A DNA stretch of 64,000 nucleotides from Streptomyces sp. NBC_00377 (GCF_036075115.1 NZ_CP107958.1:7254001-7318000); one strand, 5' to 3'. Counted from the first letter of the stretch, positions 16,073 to 24,794 are shown. Notes: generated from the sequence alone by a model not told the origin. Numbers and translations are program-made.

Positions 16073-17104
16073 TCAGCCTTCCTGGAGAGTGGTCAGTCCG
16101 TGCTCGATGAAGACGGGGACGAGCTCCCCGATACGGTCGAAGCCGCGCCCGACCGTCTGGCCCAGCGTGTACCGGTAGTGGATGCCCTCCAGGATCACGG
16201 CGAGCTTGAACCAGGCGAACGCCGTGTACCAGGAGACCGCCGAGACATCACGTCCGGAGCGGGCCGCGTACCGCTCGATCAGCTCGGCGGGCGACGGGTG
16301 ACCGGGGGCCGAGGCCGTCGTGGAGATGGGCGAGTTCGGCAGTCGCAGCGGCACGCTGTACATCACCAGCAGGCCCAGGTCGGTCAGCGGGTCGCCGAGC
16401 GTCGACATCTCCCAGTCGAGGATCGCCAGGATCGAGTCGTCCGCGCCGATCAGGACGTTGTCGAGCCGGTAGTCGCCGTGCACCACCGCGGGCGCGGGAG
16501 AGTGCGGCAGCCCGCGGCCGAGCGACGCGTGCAGTTCGTCGATCCCGGCCAGCTCCCGGCTGCGGGAGGCGTCCAGCTGCTTCCCCCAGCGCCGCAGCTG
16601 CCGGTCCAGGAAGCCCTCGGGCCGGCCGAAGTCGGCGAGGCCCACCTCGGCGGGGTCCACCGCGTGCAGCTCCACCAGCGTGTCCGCCAGTGACAGCACC
16701 GCGTCCCGGGTGCGCTGCTCGCCGAGGGGGGCGAGCTCGTCGGCGGTGCGGTAGGGCGTGCCCTCGACGAACTCCATGACGTAGAAGGGCGCCCCGGGCG
16801 CGGCCCCGTTCTCGGGGTCCTCGCACAGCAGCACCGGGCGCGGCACCGGCACGCTCGTCGGGTACAGGGCGCTGATCACCCGGTGCTCGCGCCGCATGTC
16901 GTGCGCGGTGGCCAGGACGTGGCCGAGCGGAGGCCGCCGCACGACCCACTTGGTCGCGCCGTCGGAGACCGCGTAGGTGAGGTTCGACCGTCCGCCCTCG
17001 ATCAGCCGGCCGGTGAGGGGGCCGCCGACCAGACCGGGCCGCTCGCGCTCCAGCAGGGCGCGCAGCCGGTCGAGGTCGAGTCCGGGCGGGTGGTCGGGGC
17101 TCAT
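16073..17104 (-). CDS. Phosphotransferase family kinase (APH fold, ACAD10/11-like)
   Basis: A 343-residue aminoglycoside-phosphotransferase-fold kinase. The ATP-binding strand ends in WVVRRPP, the catalytic loop is VVHGDYRLDN with the base Asp, and the metal-binding Asp lies in ILDWEMSTLGDPLTDLG. These two motifs are characteristic of the kinase domain of ACAD10/11 and of LvaA, which phosphorylates the 4-hydroxyl of 4-hydroxyacyl-CoA. AGGAG 6 nt before ATG 17104 sets the start. It is the first gene of a two-gene operon with the acyl-CoA dehydrogenase. Antibiotic resistance is not suggested. Confidence 0.88.
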   Translation of the reverse strand: MSPDHPPGLDLDRLRALLERERPGLVGGPLTGRLIEGGRSNLTYAVSDGATKWVVRRPPLGHVLATAHDMRREHRVISALYPTSVPVPRPVLLCEDPENGAAPGAPFYVMEFVEGTPYRTADELAPLGEQRTRDAVLSLADTLVELHAVDPAEVGLADFGRPEGFLDRQLRRWGKQLDASRSRELAGIDELHASLGRGLPHSPAPAVVHGDYRLDNVLIGADDSILAILDWEMSTLGDPLTDLGLLVMYSVPLRLPNSPISTTASAPGHPSPAELIERYAARSGRDVSAVSWYTAFAWFKLAVILEGIHYRYTLGQTVGRGFDRIGELVPVFIEHGLTTLQEG

Positions 17105-17487
17105 GCGTCGCTCCTGTGGACGGGACGGTGAATCAGCACATGCACCATGATGCCGACCGGTCGGTATGCCGTCCAGTGGTCGCGCCCAACGTGATCGGGG
17201 CCACGATAGGACGACGATAGGGGCGACGGCTCCCCGGGCAGAACCCGGCACGCCCTCCCGAGGCCTTTCCCGCCACCGAGGCCGCGTGGTTGCGCACCGC
17301 CACGCTCCGGTGGCTCACGCCGACCAGCTGTCGCCCTCCGGACAGTCGCCTTCCGTCGCCTTCCGGACCGTCACCGGTCGTCCGCCGCACGCCGGTGGCC
17401 GCCTGCGGGGCGGCTCGGGCCTCCGCGGAACCCGCGGGTCCGGTCGTTCCGCTTGCGTGGCGTTGCCGTACCCCGGAGGGTCGGACC
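17105..17487. other. Divergent promoter region, 383 bp
   Basis: The region separates the kinase operon (minus) from the MDR reductase (plus). It holds the operator at 17150-17165. The rest is GC-rich with no clear gene or repeat. An in-frame extension of the MDR ORF back to 17290 is arginine/proline-rich and unlike the family. Confidence 0.6.
17150..17165. promoter_or_regulatory. Candidate operator ahead of the kinase-dehydrogenase operon
   Basis: ATGCCGACCGGTCGGT contains the perfect 12-bp palindrome CCGACC-GGTCGG (17153-17164) and lies 46 bp upstream of the kinase start. It matches 11199-11214 at 12 of 16 positions. Confidence 0.65.
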
Positions 17488-18483
17488 ATGAAGGCCATCA
17501 GCTACTCCCGCTACGGCGGCCCCGAGACGCTCGTGTACGGGGACGTCCGCGAGCCCAAGATCGGCCCCGACTCGGTGCTGGTGAAGGTACGGGCGGCGGC
17601 TGTGAACCCCGTCGACTGGAAGGCCCGCGAGGGCTACCTGGATCCGATCCTCGACGCCGTCTTCCCCGTGATTCCCGGCTGGGACGTGTCCGGGGTCGTC
17701 GTCCAGCTCGGGGTGTCCGTCGCGGAGTACGCGGTCGGCGACGAGGTCATCGGCTACGTCCGCGAGGACTTCCTCTCCCGCGGCACGTTCGCCGAGTACG
17801 TCGGCGCCCCGTTGCGCACCCTCGCCCGCAAGCCGCGCAACCTCACCTGGGAGGAGGCCGCGGGCCTTCCGCTGACCGGCCTCACCGCCTACCAGGTGCT
17901 GACCAAGGTCCTCCAGGTGAAGCGGGGCGAGACCGTGCTGGTGCACGCGGCCGCGGGCGGGGTCGGCTCCATCGCCGTACAGCTCGCCCGCCATCTCGGC
18001 GCACGGGTGATCGGCACGGCCAGTGAGGGCAACCACGACTTCGTGCGCTCGTTGGGCGGTGAGCCGGTGAGCTATGGCGAGGGGCTGTACGAACGGGTGC
18101 GCGGGCTTGCCCCCGAGGGGGTGGACGCGGCCTTCGACACGGTCGGCGGCGACACCCTGAAGGTCTCCGCCAACCTGCTGACCCCGGAGGGCCGTCTGGT
18201 GTCGATCGCCGACGGGGACGTCGTCGGGTACGGCGGCCGGTACTACTGGGTCCGGCCCGACGCCGACGACCTCACCCGTCTGTCGGAACTCGCCGAACAG
18301 GGCGTGGTGTCCGTGCACGTCTCCGAGACCTTCCCGCTGGAACGCGCGGCGGACGCCTACCGGCTGAACGAGCAGGGCAGTACCCGGGGCAAGATCGTGG
18401 TGACGGTGGACTGGACGGACGAGACCGCGGAGACCGGGGAGACCCGGGAGACCGGGGATACCGGGGAGAGAGACGAGCCGTGA
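17488..18483 (+). CDS. Zinc-independent MDR family NADP-dependent oxidoreductase
   Basis: A 331-residue quinone-reductase-type medium-chain reductase. The N-terminus MKAISYSRYGGPETLVYGDV, the nucleotide-binding segment VLVHAAAGGVGSIAVQLARH and the absence of the structural-zinc cysteine cluster place it with NADPH:quinone or alkenal reductases. GGAGGG 8 nt before ATG 17488 sets the start. The last 20 residues are a low-complexity ET/GE/GDT repeat arising from repeated GAGAC-like DNA, outside the family fold. Substrate unknown. Confidence 0.85.
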   Translation: MKAISYSRYGGPETLVYGDVREPKIGPDSVLVKVRAAAVNPVDWKAREGYLDPILDAVFPVIPGWDVSGVVVQLGVSVAEYAVGDEVIGYVREDFLSRGTFAEYVGAPLRTLARKPRNLTWEEAAGLPLTGLTAYQVLTKVLQVKRGETVLVHAAAGGVGSIAVQLARHLGARVIGTASEGNHDFVRSLGGEPVSYGEGLYERVRGLAPEGVDAAFDTVGGDTLKVSANLLTPEGRLVSIADGDVVGYGGRYYWVRPDADDLTRLSELAEQGVVSVHVSETFPLERAADAYRLNEQGSTRGKIVVTVDWTDETAETGETRETGDTGERDEP

Positions 18484-18641
18484 AGCGGGGAACCCGGACA
18501 GGGCTCTGAGCCGGGCGGGCGACGTGGGCCAGGCGGTCGAGGGCGTATGAGGGACGGCCCGGCCGAGGGCGGGGGAGACCGTGGACCAGGTCCCGGCCCC
18601 GGGCGGGAACCCGAGGGGGAAGTGCAGCCCCGGACGAGGTG

Positions 18642-18992
18642 CTAGACCACCACCAGCGTCGCGGCGCACACCGCTGTCGCCACCGTGCACAGGACCGCCG
18701 CGGTGGCGTGCCTCGGCGCGAGGGCAGCCGGGCTCGCCGTGCCGGACAGAACGTGGATCCGGCGGTGGGCCAGCAGCAGGAAGGCCAGCCACAGGCCGCA
18801 GCACACGGCACCGGCGACCATCCCCGACGCCGACACCCCGCCGTGCAGCGCCGCCTTCACGCCCAGTACGGCGGCCACCGTGCTCGCCAGCGTCGTACGC
18901 CGCCAGGCGAGCCGGGTCCGTTCGGGCTGGAGACCGGGGTCGCGGTCGGGCCCCGTACCGCGGTCGCCCGTCGGCCGCATCCCCTCGCTCAT
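18642..18992 (-). CDS. DUF202 small membrane protein
   Basis: A 116-residue protein starting MSEGMRPTGDRG. The conserved DUF202 start LQPERTRLAWRRTTLAS is followed by three hydrophobic segments. The ATG overlaps the stop of the preceding DUF202 gene (ATGA), so the two are coupled and may form a heteromeric membrane complex. Function unknown; DUF202 proteins are widespread inner-membrane proteins. Confidence 0.8.
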   Translation of the reverse strand: MSEGMRPTGDRGTGPDRDPGLQPERTRLAWRRTTLASTVAAVLGVKAALHGGVSASGMVAGAVCCGLWLAFLLLAHRRIHVLSGTASPAALAPRHATAAVLCTVATAVCAATLVVV

Positions 18993-19378
18993 CCCTCCCA
19001 CCCCACCAGCACGACGACGACCATCGCCACGGCCACCACCGCGACCAGCACCCCCAGCAGCGCCGGAAAACGGGAGGCCGGCAGGTCCTCGCCGCGGCGC
19101 ATGGCCCGCTCGCAGCGGATCCAGTGATTGACCGCGCGCAAGGAGCACAGCACGCCCGCCGCCAGCAGGGCGAGCGCCAGCCCGACCCGCCAGCCCCAGC
19201 GCAGGTCCGGCAGGAACTGGTCCACCGCGAAACCGCCGCCGATCAGCGCGAGCGCGGTGCGCAGCCAGGCCAGGAACGTCCGCTCGTTCGCCAGCGAGAA
19301 CCGGTAGTCGGGCGTGCGGCCCTCCTCCCTGACCTGCTCGGGAGCGAACCACAACCGGACGTTCTGCACGAACTCCAT
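18989..19378 (-). CDS. YidH-type DUF202 membrane protein
   Basis: A 129-residue protein. The family signature is YRFSLANERTFLAWLRTALALIGGGFAV, split here as YRFSLANERTFLAWLRT and ALALIGGGFAV, followed by two more hydrophobic segments. ATG 19378 (MEFVQNVRLWF) gives family length; an upstream extension is proline/glycine-rich and not conserved. It is the first gene of the DUF202 pair. Role unknown. Confidence 0.85.
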   Translation of the reverse strand: MEFVQNVRLWFAPEQVREEGRTPDYRFSLANERTFLAWLRTALALIGGGFAVDQFLPDLRWGWRVGLALALLAAGVLCSLRAVNHWIRCERAMRRGEDLPASRFPALLGVLVAVVAVAMVVVVLVGWEG

Positions 19379-19502
19379 CACCTGGAGGACCCTACCCGCA
19401 GCCCGCCGACGCCCCGGATCCCGATGCGGCCCGGACCCCGGGGCGGGGGCGATCGCCGATCCCGGCACCGCCGGGGCTCCCTCACCCGCGCCCCCCGCCC
19501 CT

Positions 19503-20018
19503 TCAGCCTCCCGCCCGGTACTCCCTGAGCCGCTCGTACGCCGCCAGCCCGTCCGGTACCCACTCCCACTCGGACAGCCGCCGTTCGACCTCCTCCTCGG
19601 GGAGGAAGCCGTGCCAGGCGACCTCCTCCACCTGCGGGTCCACCGGCAGGTCGCAGCGGACCTCGTAGACGGCCGACCACCAGCTCCCGTCGGCGCCGGC
19701 GTCGTAGAGGAACTTGAAGAGGAACTCGGGGCGGGGCAGGCCGCTCACGCCCAGCTCCTCCTCGGCCTCCCGCAGAGCTGCGTCGTCGTAGGTCTCTCCC
19801 GCGCCGACCACACCGCCGACGAACATGTCGTACAGCGACGGGAACACCAGCTTGGTGGGGGTCCGGCGGTGGACGAAGATCCTGCCCCTCGCGTCCCTGG
19901 CCCGGACGAAGACGCAGCGGTGGCGCAGTCCCTCCGCGTACGCCCGGCCCCGGGGGGACTGCCCGACGACCACGTCGTTCTCGTCCACGATGTCGAGGAT
20001 CTCGTCAGCAGCGCTCAT
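19503..20018 (-). CDS. NUDIX hydrolase
   Basis: A 171-residue protein with a full Nudix box G-x5-E-x7-R-E-x2-E-E-x-G in VVGAGETYDDAALREAEEEL. The N-terminus (EILDIVDENDVVVGQSPRG) and the RIFVHRRTPTKLVFPSLYDM segment resemble the YfcD/IPP-isomerase-like branch. It should hydrolyse a nucleoside-diphosphate-linked substrate, unknown here. ATG 20018 (MSAADEIL) fits better than the start four codons upstream. Confidence 0.88.
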   Translation of the reverse strand: MSAADEILDIVDENDVVVGQSPRGRAYAEGLRHRCVFVRARDARGRIFVHRRTPTKLVFPSLYDMFVGGVVGAGETYDDAALREAEEELGVSGLPRPEFLFKFLYDAGADGSWWSAVYEVRCDLPVDPQVEEVAWHGFLPEEEVERRLSEWEWVPDGLAAYERLREYRAGG

Positions 20019-20072
20019 GCGCCCATCCAAGCAGCCCGCCGACGGCGTCGACGGCGTACCGCCGCCGCCTCG

Positions 20073-20984
20073 CTACTGGGGCAGGAGGTCCGGGACCTGT
20101 TCCCGCGGCGCCGTGCCCCGCGGCATCGCCGGGTGCAGCCCGAGGAGCACGATGCCCGCGACGATCGCTGCCAGCCCCGCCGCCTCCAGGGCCAGCGCGC
20201 CGGTGTCGGTGCGCAGCCGGTCGCCGAGGAAGCCGACCCCGCAGATGATCCCCGCGAGGGGCTGCGCCGCCGTCAGCGCGGGCAGCGACATGCGCAGCGG
20301 CGCCGTCTCGAACGCGCTCTGGACCAGCACGAGGCCGGTGACGCCGAGGGCGAGCACCGCGTACGGCTGCCAGCCGGTCAGCAGTTCGCCCAGGCCGCCC
20401 GACCCGAAACGCTGCCCGCTGACCCTGGTCAGCGCGTCCTGGACGCCGTACAGCAGACCGGCAGCGAGGGACAGCAGCACCGGGCCGGAGCTCAGCCGGG
20501 AGCGTTTGGCGTACGTGGTGAGCAGCAGGGCCAGGCCCACCATCACGCCGATGATCAGCCAGTGCCGCAGCGGATCCGAGACCGCGCTGCCGCCGTGCGG
20601 CTCGCCCGCCACGATGAAGGTGGTCACCCCGCCCGCGAGCAGCGCCAGGCCCGCCCAGCCCTGACGGCCGAGCGACTGCTTCGTCTGATGGCGGGACAGT
20701 GCGAGGGCGAAGAGCAGATTGGTCGCGAGCAGCGGCTCCACCAGGGAGATCTCGCCCTGGCCGAGTGCGACCGCGCCCAGCGCCATGCCGACCACCATGA
20801 GGCCGATGCCGCCCAGCCAGCGCGGCACCTTCATGAGGTCGAGCAGCAGGCGGGGGGAGAGGAAGTCGCCCAGCGGTGCCTTCTGAGCCGCGTTCTGCTG
20901 GAGCACGAACCCGAAGCCGAGGCAGCAGGCGGCACTCACGGCGAGAACCAGAACCAGAACCGACACGCTGCCTACCTCGATCAT
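20073..20984 (-). CDS. DMT (EamA/NIPA-like) family transporter
   Basis: A 303-residue polytopic membrane protein with about nine to ten hydrophobic helices in two related halves, the drug/metabolite-transporter layout. Landmarks are CCLGFGFVLQQNAAQKAP in the first helix and ISLVEPLLATNLLFALALS and AAQPLAGIICG in the halves. The substrate is unknown. It lies 54 bp upstream of the Nudix gene and may share a transcript. ATG 20984 starts directly at the first helix. Confidence 0.82.
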   Translation of the reverse strand: MIEVGSVSVLVLVLAVSAACCLGFGFVLQQNAAQKAPLGDFLSPRLLLDLMKVPRWLGGIGLMVVGMALGAVALGQGEISLVEPLLATNLLFALALSRHQTKQSLGRQGWAGLALLAGGVTTFIVAGEPHGGSAVSDPLRHWLIIGVMVGLALLLTTYAKRSRLSSGPVLLSLAAGLLYGVQDALTRVSGQRFGSGGLGELLTGWQPYAVLALGVTGLVLVQSAFETAPLRMSLPALTAAQPLAGIICGVGFLGDRLRTDTGALALEAAGLAAIVAGIVLLGLHPAMPRGTAPREQVPDLLPQ

Positions 20985-21776
20985 CCGGTCGGGCCACGGA
21001 CGGGGTGCGTAGTGGCCGACTGTAGCGTCCCGGCGGCCTCCGTGCCGCCGGGAGTGCCCGAACCGTTCGTTCCGGGGCCCGCCCCGGAACGCTGCTTTCC
21101 GGGAGTACCCCGCAACCGGGCGGGTGACTCGGCCGCGGGCACCCGCGGAGAGGCCGGGGATGCGGGGCGACCTACCGCCATGGTGTGGCCTGCGGCCGAG
21201 CCGCGCCATGGCGTACGCCACACCGCAGGCGGCCGGGACCCCCGTCGCAGCGGTCCCACCAGGGCCGGCCGGACACCGGATTCCCCGAGCCCGCACCGGG
21301 TCCCGTGCGGGTCCGGCACAGGAGTCCCGTGCGGGTCCGGCACCGGTTCCTCGTGCGGGCCCGGCACCGGGTCGTGCGGGTCCGGCATCGGACTCCCACC
21401 TGGGCCTGGCACCCGATTCCTGAGCGGATACGGACCGGAGTCCGGTGCCGGCCCGGGACCAGACTCCGGAGCTGATACCGAGCGGATACGGACCGGATGG
21501 CGATGTCGGCCCGGCACCGGACGCCCGTGCGGTTCCGGCACCGGTTCCTCGTGCGGGCCCGGCACCGGGTCGTGCGGGTCCGGCACCGGGTACCCGGGCC
21601 GCGCGGTGCTCGCCGCCTCGCGTCCCGCCCGGCCCCGGCGGTGAGCGCCGGCGAGGGGCGGCTCCGCCGATCGACCGGTCGCAGGCCATGAGAGCGCGGT
21701 AAGAAGTGGTTACCGAAATCTGACGGCCGCCCGGGATCCCTGGCCCCGGCGGGCCCCCGAGTGCTCGAATGGGAAG
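20985..21776. repeat. 792-bp gene-free region with a dispersed 62-bp direct repeat
   Basis: Between the DMT gene and the molybdo-oxidoreductase. The 62-bp segments 21326-21387 and 21524-21585 are almost identical (both begin CCCGTGCGG) and lie 198 bp apart. Shorter copies of GTGCGGGTCCGGCAC occur around 21300. Several frames stay open through the repeats, giving PVPDPHGTPVPDPHGT-like peptides, but no frame shows a ribosome site or a domain. Confidence 0.7.
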
Positions 21777-22598
21777 GTGAACCCCGAACCACCCGAGGCG
21801 CCCGAGCCGTCCGAACCGCCCGAGCCGCGCGACGCCCGACCGGCGGCGCCGCCCGGGCAGTCCCGGCCGTCCGAACCGGTCGTGGAGCCCGCGGAGCGTG
21901 GCACACCCGTCGGCCGGCGGGTCTTCCTCGGCACACTCGCCCTCGGCGCACTGGGGGTCGTCGCAGCGCCCCCGCTCCAGCGCGGCATGGAGGCGTTCCT
22001 CGGCAGCGCCGCCGACAAGGACCCCACCGGCCTCACCGGACTGCTCCCCAACGGCGGCGGCTTCCGCTACTACTCGGTGACGTCCTCGGTCCCGCACAGG
22101 AACGCCACGAACTACCGCCTCACCGTGGACGGTCTCGTCGACCGCCCCGCCACCTACACGCTGGCCGACCTCAGGGCCATGCCCCAGACCCGGGTGGTCA
22201 AGGACGTCCAGTGCGTCACCGGCTGGCGGGTGCCGGGCACGCCCTTCGAAGGCGTCCGGCTGTCCGCCCTGCTCGACGCGGCCGGAGTGCGCGGCGAAGC
22301 CGGCGCGATCCGCTTCACCTGCTTCGACGGCGCCTACACCGAGAGCCTCACCCTCGCCCAGGCCCGCCGGGCCGACGTCCTGGTCGCTTTGCGCATGCAG
22401 GACAAGGACCTCGGCCACGACCACGGCGGCCCCGTCCGTCTCTATGTGGCGCCCATGTACTTCTACAAGTCCGCCAAGTGGCTCTCCGGCATCACCGTCA
22501 CCAAGAAGGTGCGGCCCGGCTACTGGGAGGACCGTGGCTACGACGTCGACGCCTGGGTCGGCCGCTCGAACGGACGGGACGATGAGCCTACGAGCTGA
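21777..22598 (+). CDS. Tat-exported molybdopterin-dependent oxidoreductase
   Basis: A 273-residue sulfite-oxidase-fold protein of the MsrP/YedY type. A Pro/Glu-rich leader precedes a twin-arginine signal (GRRVFLGTLALGALG, about residues 45-60), so it is exported folded with its cofactor. The molybdenum-ligand Cys lies in VKDVQCVTGWRVPG, and MYFYKSAKWLSGI is the conserved C-terminal cofactor loop. It overlaps a cytochrome-b-like gene, its likely electron partner. GTG 21777 has a poor ribosome-binding site, so the true start is uncertain. Methionine-sulfoxide repair in the envelope is one possible role. Confidence 0.88.
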   Translation: MNPEPPEAPEPSEPPEPRDARPAAPPGQSRPSEPVVEPAERGTPVGRRVFLGTLALGALGVVAAPPLQRGMEAFLGSAADKDPTGLTGLLPNGGGFRYYSVTSSVPHRNATNYRLTVDGLVDRPATYTLADLRAMPQTRVVKDVQCVTGWRVPGTPFEGVRLSALLDAAGVRGEAGAIRFTCFDGAYTESLTLAQARRADVLVALRMQDKDLGHDHGGPVRLYVAPMYFYKSAKWLSGITVTKKVRPGYWEDRGYDVDAWVGRSNGRDDEPTS

Positions 22599-23205
22599 GG
22601 CGCCGCCGGCGACCACCGAGATCCCCCGCTTCACCCGCGCCGAACGGTGGGTGCACCGCACCACGGCCCTCCTGATGGGCGTGTGCGTGCTGACGGCGGC
22701 CTTCCTCTACATCCCCGAGTTCGCCCAGCTCGTGGGCCGCCGCGAACTGGTGGTCCGGGTCCACGAATGGGCCGGGCTGGCCCTTCCCGCGCCGGTTCTG
22801 GCGGGCCTCGCCTCCCGCGCGTTCCGCGCCGACCTCAGGCACCTCAACCGCTTCGGCCCGCACGACCGCCGCTGGCTGGGTGCCGCCCTGCGCCGGGACA
22901 AGCGCCGGGAGTCGCGTCCGGCGGCCAAGTTCAACGCCGGACAGAAGATCTACGCGGCCTGGATCGCGGGGGCGACCCTGGTGATGCTCGGCACCGGCCT
23001 GCTCATGTGGTTCACCCACCTCACCCCGATCATGTGGCGGACCAGTGCGACCTTCGTCCACGACTGGCTCGCGCTCACGATCGGCGTCGTCCTGGCCGGC
23101 CACATCGGCATGGCCCTGGGCGACCCGGAGGCCCGCCGGGGAATGCGCACGGGCTCGGTGAGCCCGGAATGGGCCCGCCGAGAACACCACCTGTGGCGCC
23201 CCTAG
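22582..23205 (+). CDS. Membrane cytochrome b subunit
   Basis: A 207-residue protein with four hydrophobic helices and paired histidines (ERWVHRTTALLMG, VRVHEWAGLA, ATFVHDWLAL, GHIGMALGD) suited to ligating b-type heme, as in formate-dehydrogenase gamma or cytochrome b561-like subunits. It starts inside the molybdo-oxidoreductase gene (17-bp overlap), so the two proteins probably form one membrane-bound redox complex drawing electrons from the quinone pool. Confidence 0.85.
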   Translation: MSLRAEAPPATTEIPRFTRAERWVHRTTALLMGVCVLTAAFLYIPEFAQLVGRRELVVRVHEWAGLALPAPVLAGLASRAFRADLRHLNRFGPHDRRWLGAALRRDKRRESRPAAKFNAGQKIYAAWIAGATLVMLGTGLLMWFTHLTPIMWRTSATFVHDWLALTIGVVLAGHIGMALGDPEARRGMRTGSVSPEWARREHHLWRP

Positions 23206-23403
23206 CCGCCCCCGCCCGATTCCCGCGACCTGGTGGTCCTCGCGGCCGGTGGACGTCGCGGCCCTGGGGGCCGGTGGTCCTCGCGGCCCTGGGGGGGCCG
23301 GTGGACGTCGGGGCCTGCGGGCCCGGCGGTCGCGCGGCCCGGCGGTCGCGCGGCCCGGTGGTCCTCGCGGCCCTGGGGCCTGCGGTCCCGCTGCCCGGTG
23401 ATG

Positions 23404-23588
23404 CTTGCGGCCTTGCGGCCTTGCGGCCTTGCGGCCTTGCGGCCTTGCGGCCTTGCGGCCTTGCGGCCTTGCGGCCTTGCGGCCTTGCGGCCTTGCGGCC
23501 TTGCGGCCTCGCGGCCTTGCGGCCTCGCGGCCTTGCGGCCTCGCGGCCTTGCGGCCTCGCGGCCTTGCGACCTTGCGGCCTCGCGGCC
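23404..23588. repeat. 8-bp satellite, about 23 units of CTTGCGGC
   Basis: The octamer CTTGCGGC is repeated without interruption for about 185 bp. The 5' two-thirds is pure, then CTTGCGGC and CTCGCGGC alternate. Degenerate GGTCCTCGCGGCC-type units fill 23230-23400. Because 8 is not a multiple of 3, all three frames read the same peptide (LAALRPCG), so the open frames here mean nothing. The gap 23206-23688 holds no gene. Slipped-strand length variation is expected. Confidence 0.95.
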
Positions 23589-23688
23589 CGTGGTCCGGTG
23601 GACCCGCAGCGCGCCGGAGCTCGGGGCGCAGCGGTCCTGTGGCCCGCCGGGGCCCGGCCGGGTGACCTGCGGCCGGCGGCCGCCTCCC

Positions 23689-24717
23689 TCAGCTCTCGAA
23701 GTCCAGCAGTACCTTGCACGAGCGGGCGCGGTCCGCGGCGAGTGCGAACGCCGGCTCCGCGTCCCGTACGGGTACCACCGCGCTGATCAGTGCGTCGAAC
23801 GCGGGCTCGGCCGCGAGCAGGCGCAGGGCCGCGTCGAACTCCGTGTCGAAGCGGAACGCCCCGCGCAGCTCGATCTCCCGGCTGACCAGCAGGTTCCCGG
23901 CGAACGGGCTCGGCCCGGGCGGGAGCATGCCGAGCTGCACGACGACTCCGCCGCGCCGCACCAGCCGTAGGCAGGTGTCGAGCCCGGCGGCCGCCCCGGA
24001 CGCCTCGACGGCCACGTCCACCTCCGACGGCCACCCGGGATCCGCCGGATCACCGGCCCGTACGGCTGTGTCGGCGCCGACGGTACGCGCGTACCCGAGC
24101 GCGGTGGGCAGCAGGTCGGTCACGGTGACCCGCGCCGCGCCGGCCGCCTTCGCCGCCGCGACCACCAGGCAGCCGATGGGACCGGCGCCCGTGACCAGGA
24201 CATGCCGTCCCGATACCGGGCCCGCCCGTCGCACCGCGTGCAGCGCCACGGCCAACGGCTCGGCGAGCGCGGCCCGCCTCGGTGGGAGCCCGTCCGGGAG
24301 CGGTCGTACCTGTTCGGCCGGGACGACGATCGCGGCCGCGAACCCGCCCCGCACATGGGGCGTCCGGGCGGCGCTGCCGAGGTAGCGGGTGTCCCGGCAG
24401 ATGTTGCGGCGCCCGCCCGCGCACTCGGGGCACACCCCGCACGGGGTGGCGGGGTGCACGGCGACCGCGGTGCCGGCGGGAGGACCGGCGGGGGAGGGGG
24501 AGCCGTACGCGACGACCGTCCCCACCACCTCGTGCCCCAGCACCATGGGTTCCTTCAGCCGGAAGTCACCCACCCCGCCGTGCCGCCAGTAGTGCAGATC
24601 GGAGCCGCAGACCCCGCCGTAGCGGACGGCGACGAGCACCTCGCCCGGCCCCGGCGCAGGAGCCGCCAGCTCCTCGACGCGCAGGTCGTCCCGACCGTGG
24701 ATCACACAAGCGAGCAT
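23689..24717 (-). CDS. L-idonate 5-dehydrogenase-like zinc alcohol dehydrogenase
   Basis: A 342-residue zinc-dependent MDR. Catalytic-zinc ligands lie in GVCGSDLHYW and GHEVVG, and the structural zinc binds the four Cys in PCGVCPECAGGRRNIC. The Rossmann motif is VLVTGAGPIGCLVVAAAK. HYWRHGGVGDFRLKEPMVLG is typical of IdnD, which oxidises L-idonate to 5-keto-gluconate. It is the last gene of the gntK-gntT-idnO-idnD series. Sorbitol or threonine dehydrogenase activity is less likely given the neighbours. Confidence 0.87.
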   Translation of the reverse strand: MLACVIHGRDDLRVEELAAPAPGPGEVLVAVRYGGVCGSDLHYWRHGGVGDFRLKEPMVLGHEVVGTVVAYGSPSPAGPPAGTAVAVHPATPCGVCPECAGGRRNICRDTRYLGSAARTPHVRGGFAAAIVVPAEQVRPLPDGLPPRRAALAEPLAVALHAVRRAGPVSGRHVLVTGAGPIGCLVVAAAKAAGAARVTVTDLLPTALGYARTVGADTAVRAGDPADPGWPSEVDVAVEASGAAAGLDTCLRLVRRGGVVVQLGMLPPGPSPFAGNLLVSREIELRGAFRFDTEFDAALRLLAAEPAFDALISAVVPVRDAEPAFALAADRARSCKVLLDFES

Positions 24718-24794
24718 CCGTCGTCACGCCCTTTCGGAAGACACTGGTCACGTCACAAGGCATCGGTCACCGCGCACTGCTCACCGCGCACGGG

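Noticed and set aside
16073..17104. Aminoglycoside resistance kinase
   Set aside because: The fold is shared, but HGDYRLDN and DWEMSTLGDPL plus the ACAD partner place it in the ACAD10/11-like acyl-CoA branch.
17290..17487. N-terminal extension of the MDR oxidoreductase
   Set aside because: The added residues are Arg/Pro-rich and outside the family fold; GGAGGG before ATG 17488 marks the start.
20981..21586. Minus-strand frame encoding PVPDPHGTPVPDPHGT-like repeats
   Set aside because: Other frames are equally open, there is no ribosome site, and the peptide only mirrors the DNA repeats.
23404..23588. CRISPR array
   Set aside because: Units are contiguous 8-mers without spacers, and no cas genes are in the window.
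23233..23970. Long frames reading LAALRPCG repeats
   Set aside because: An 8-bp repeat without stop codons keeps all frames open; no start signal or domain exists.
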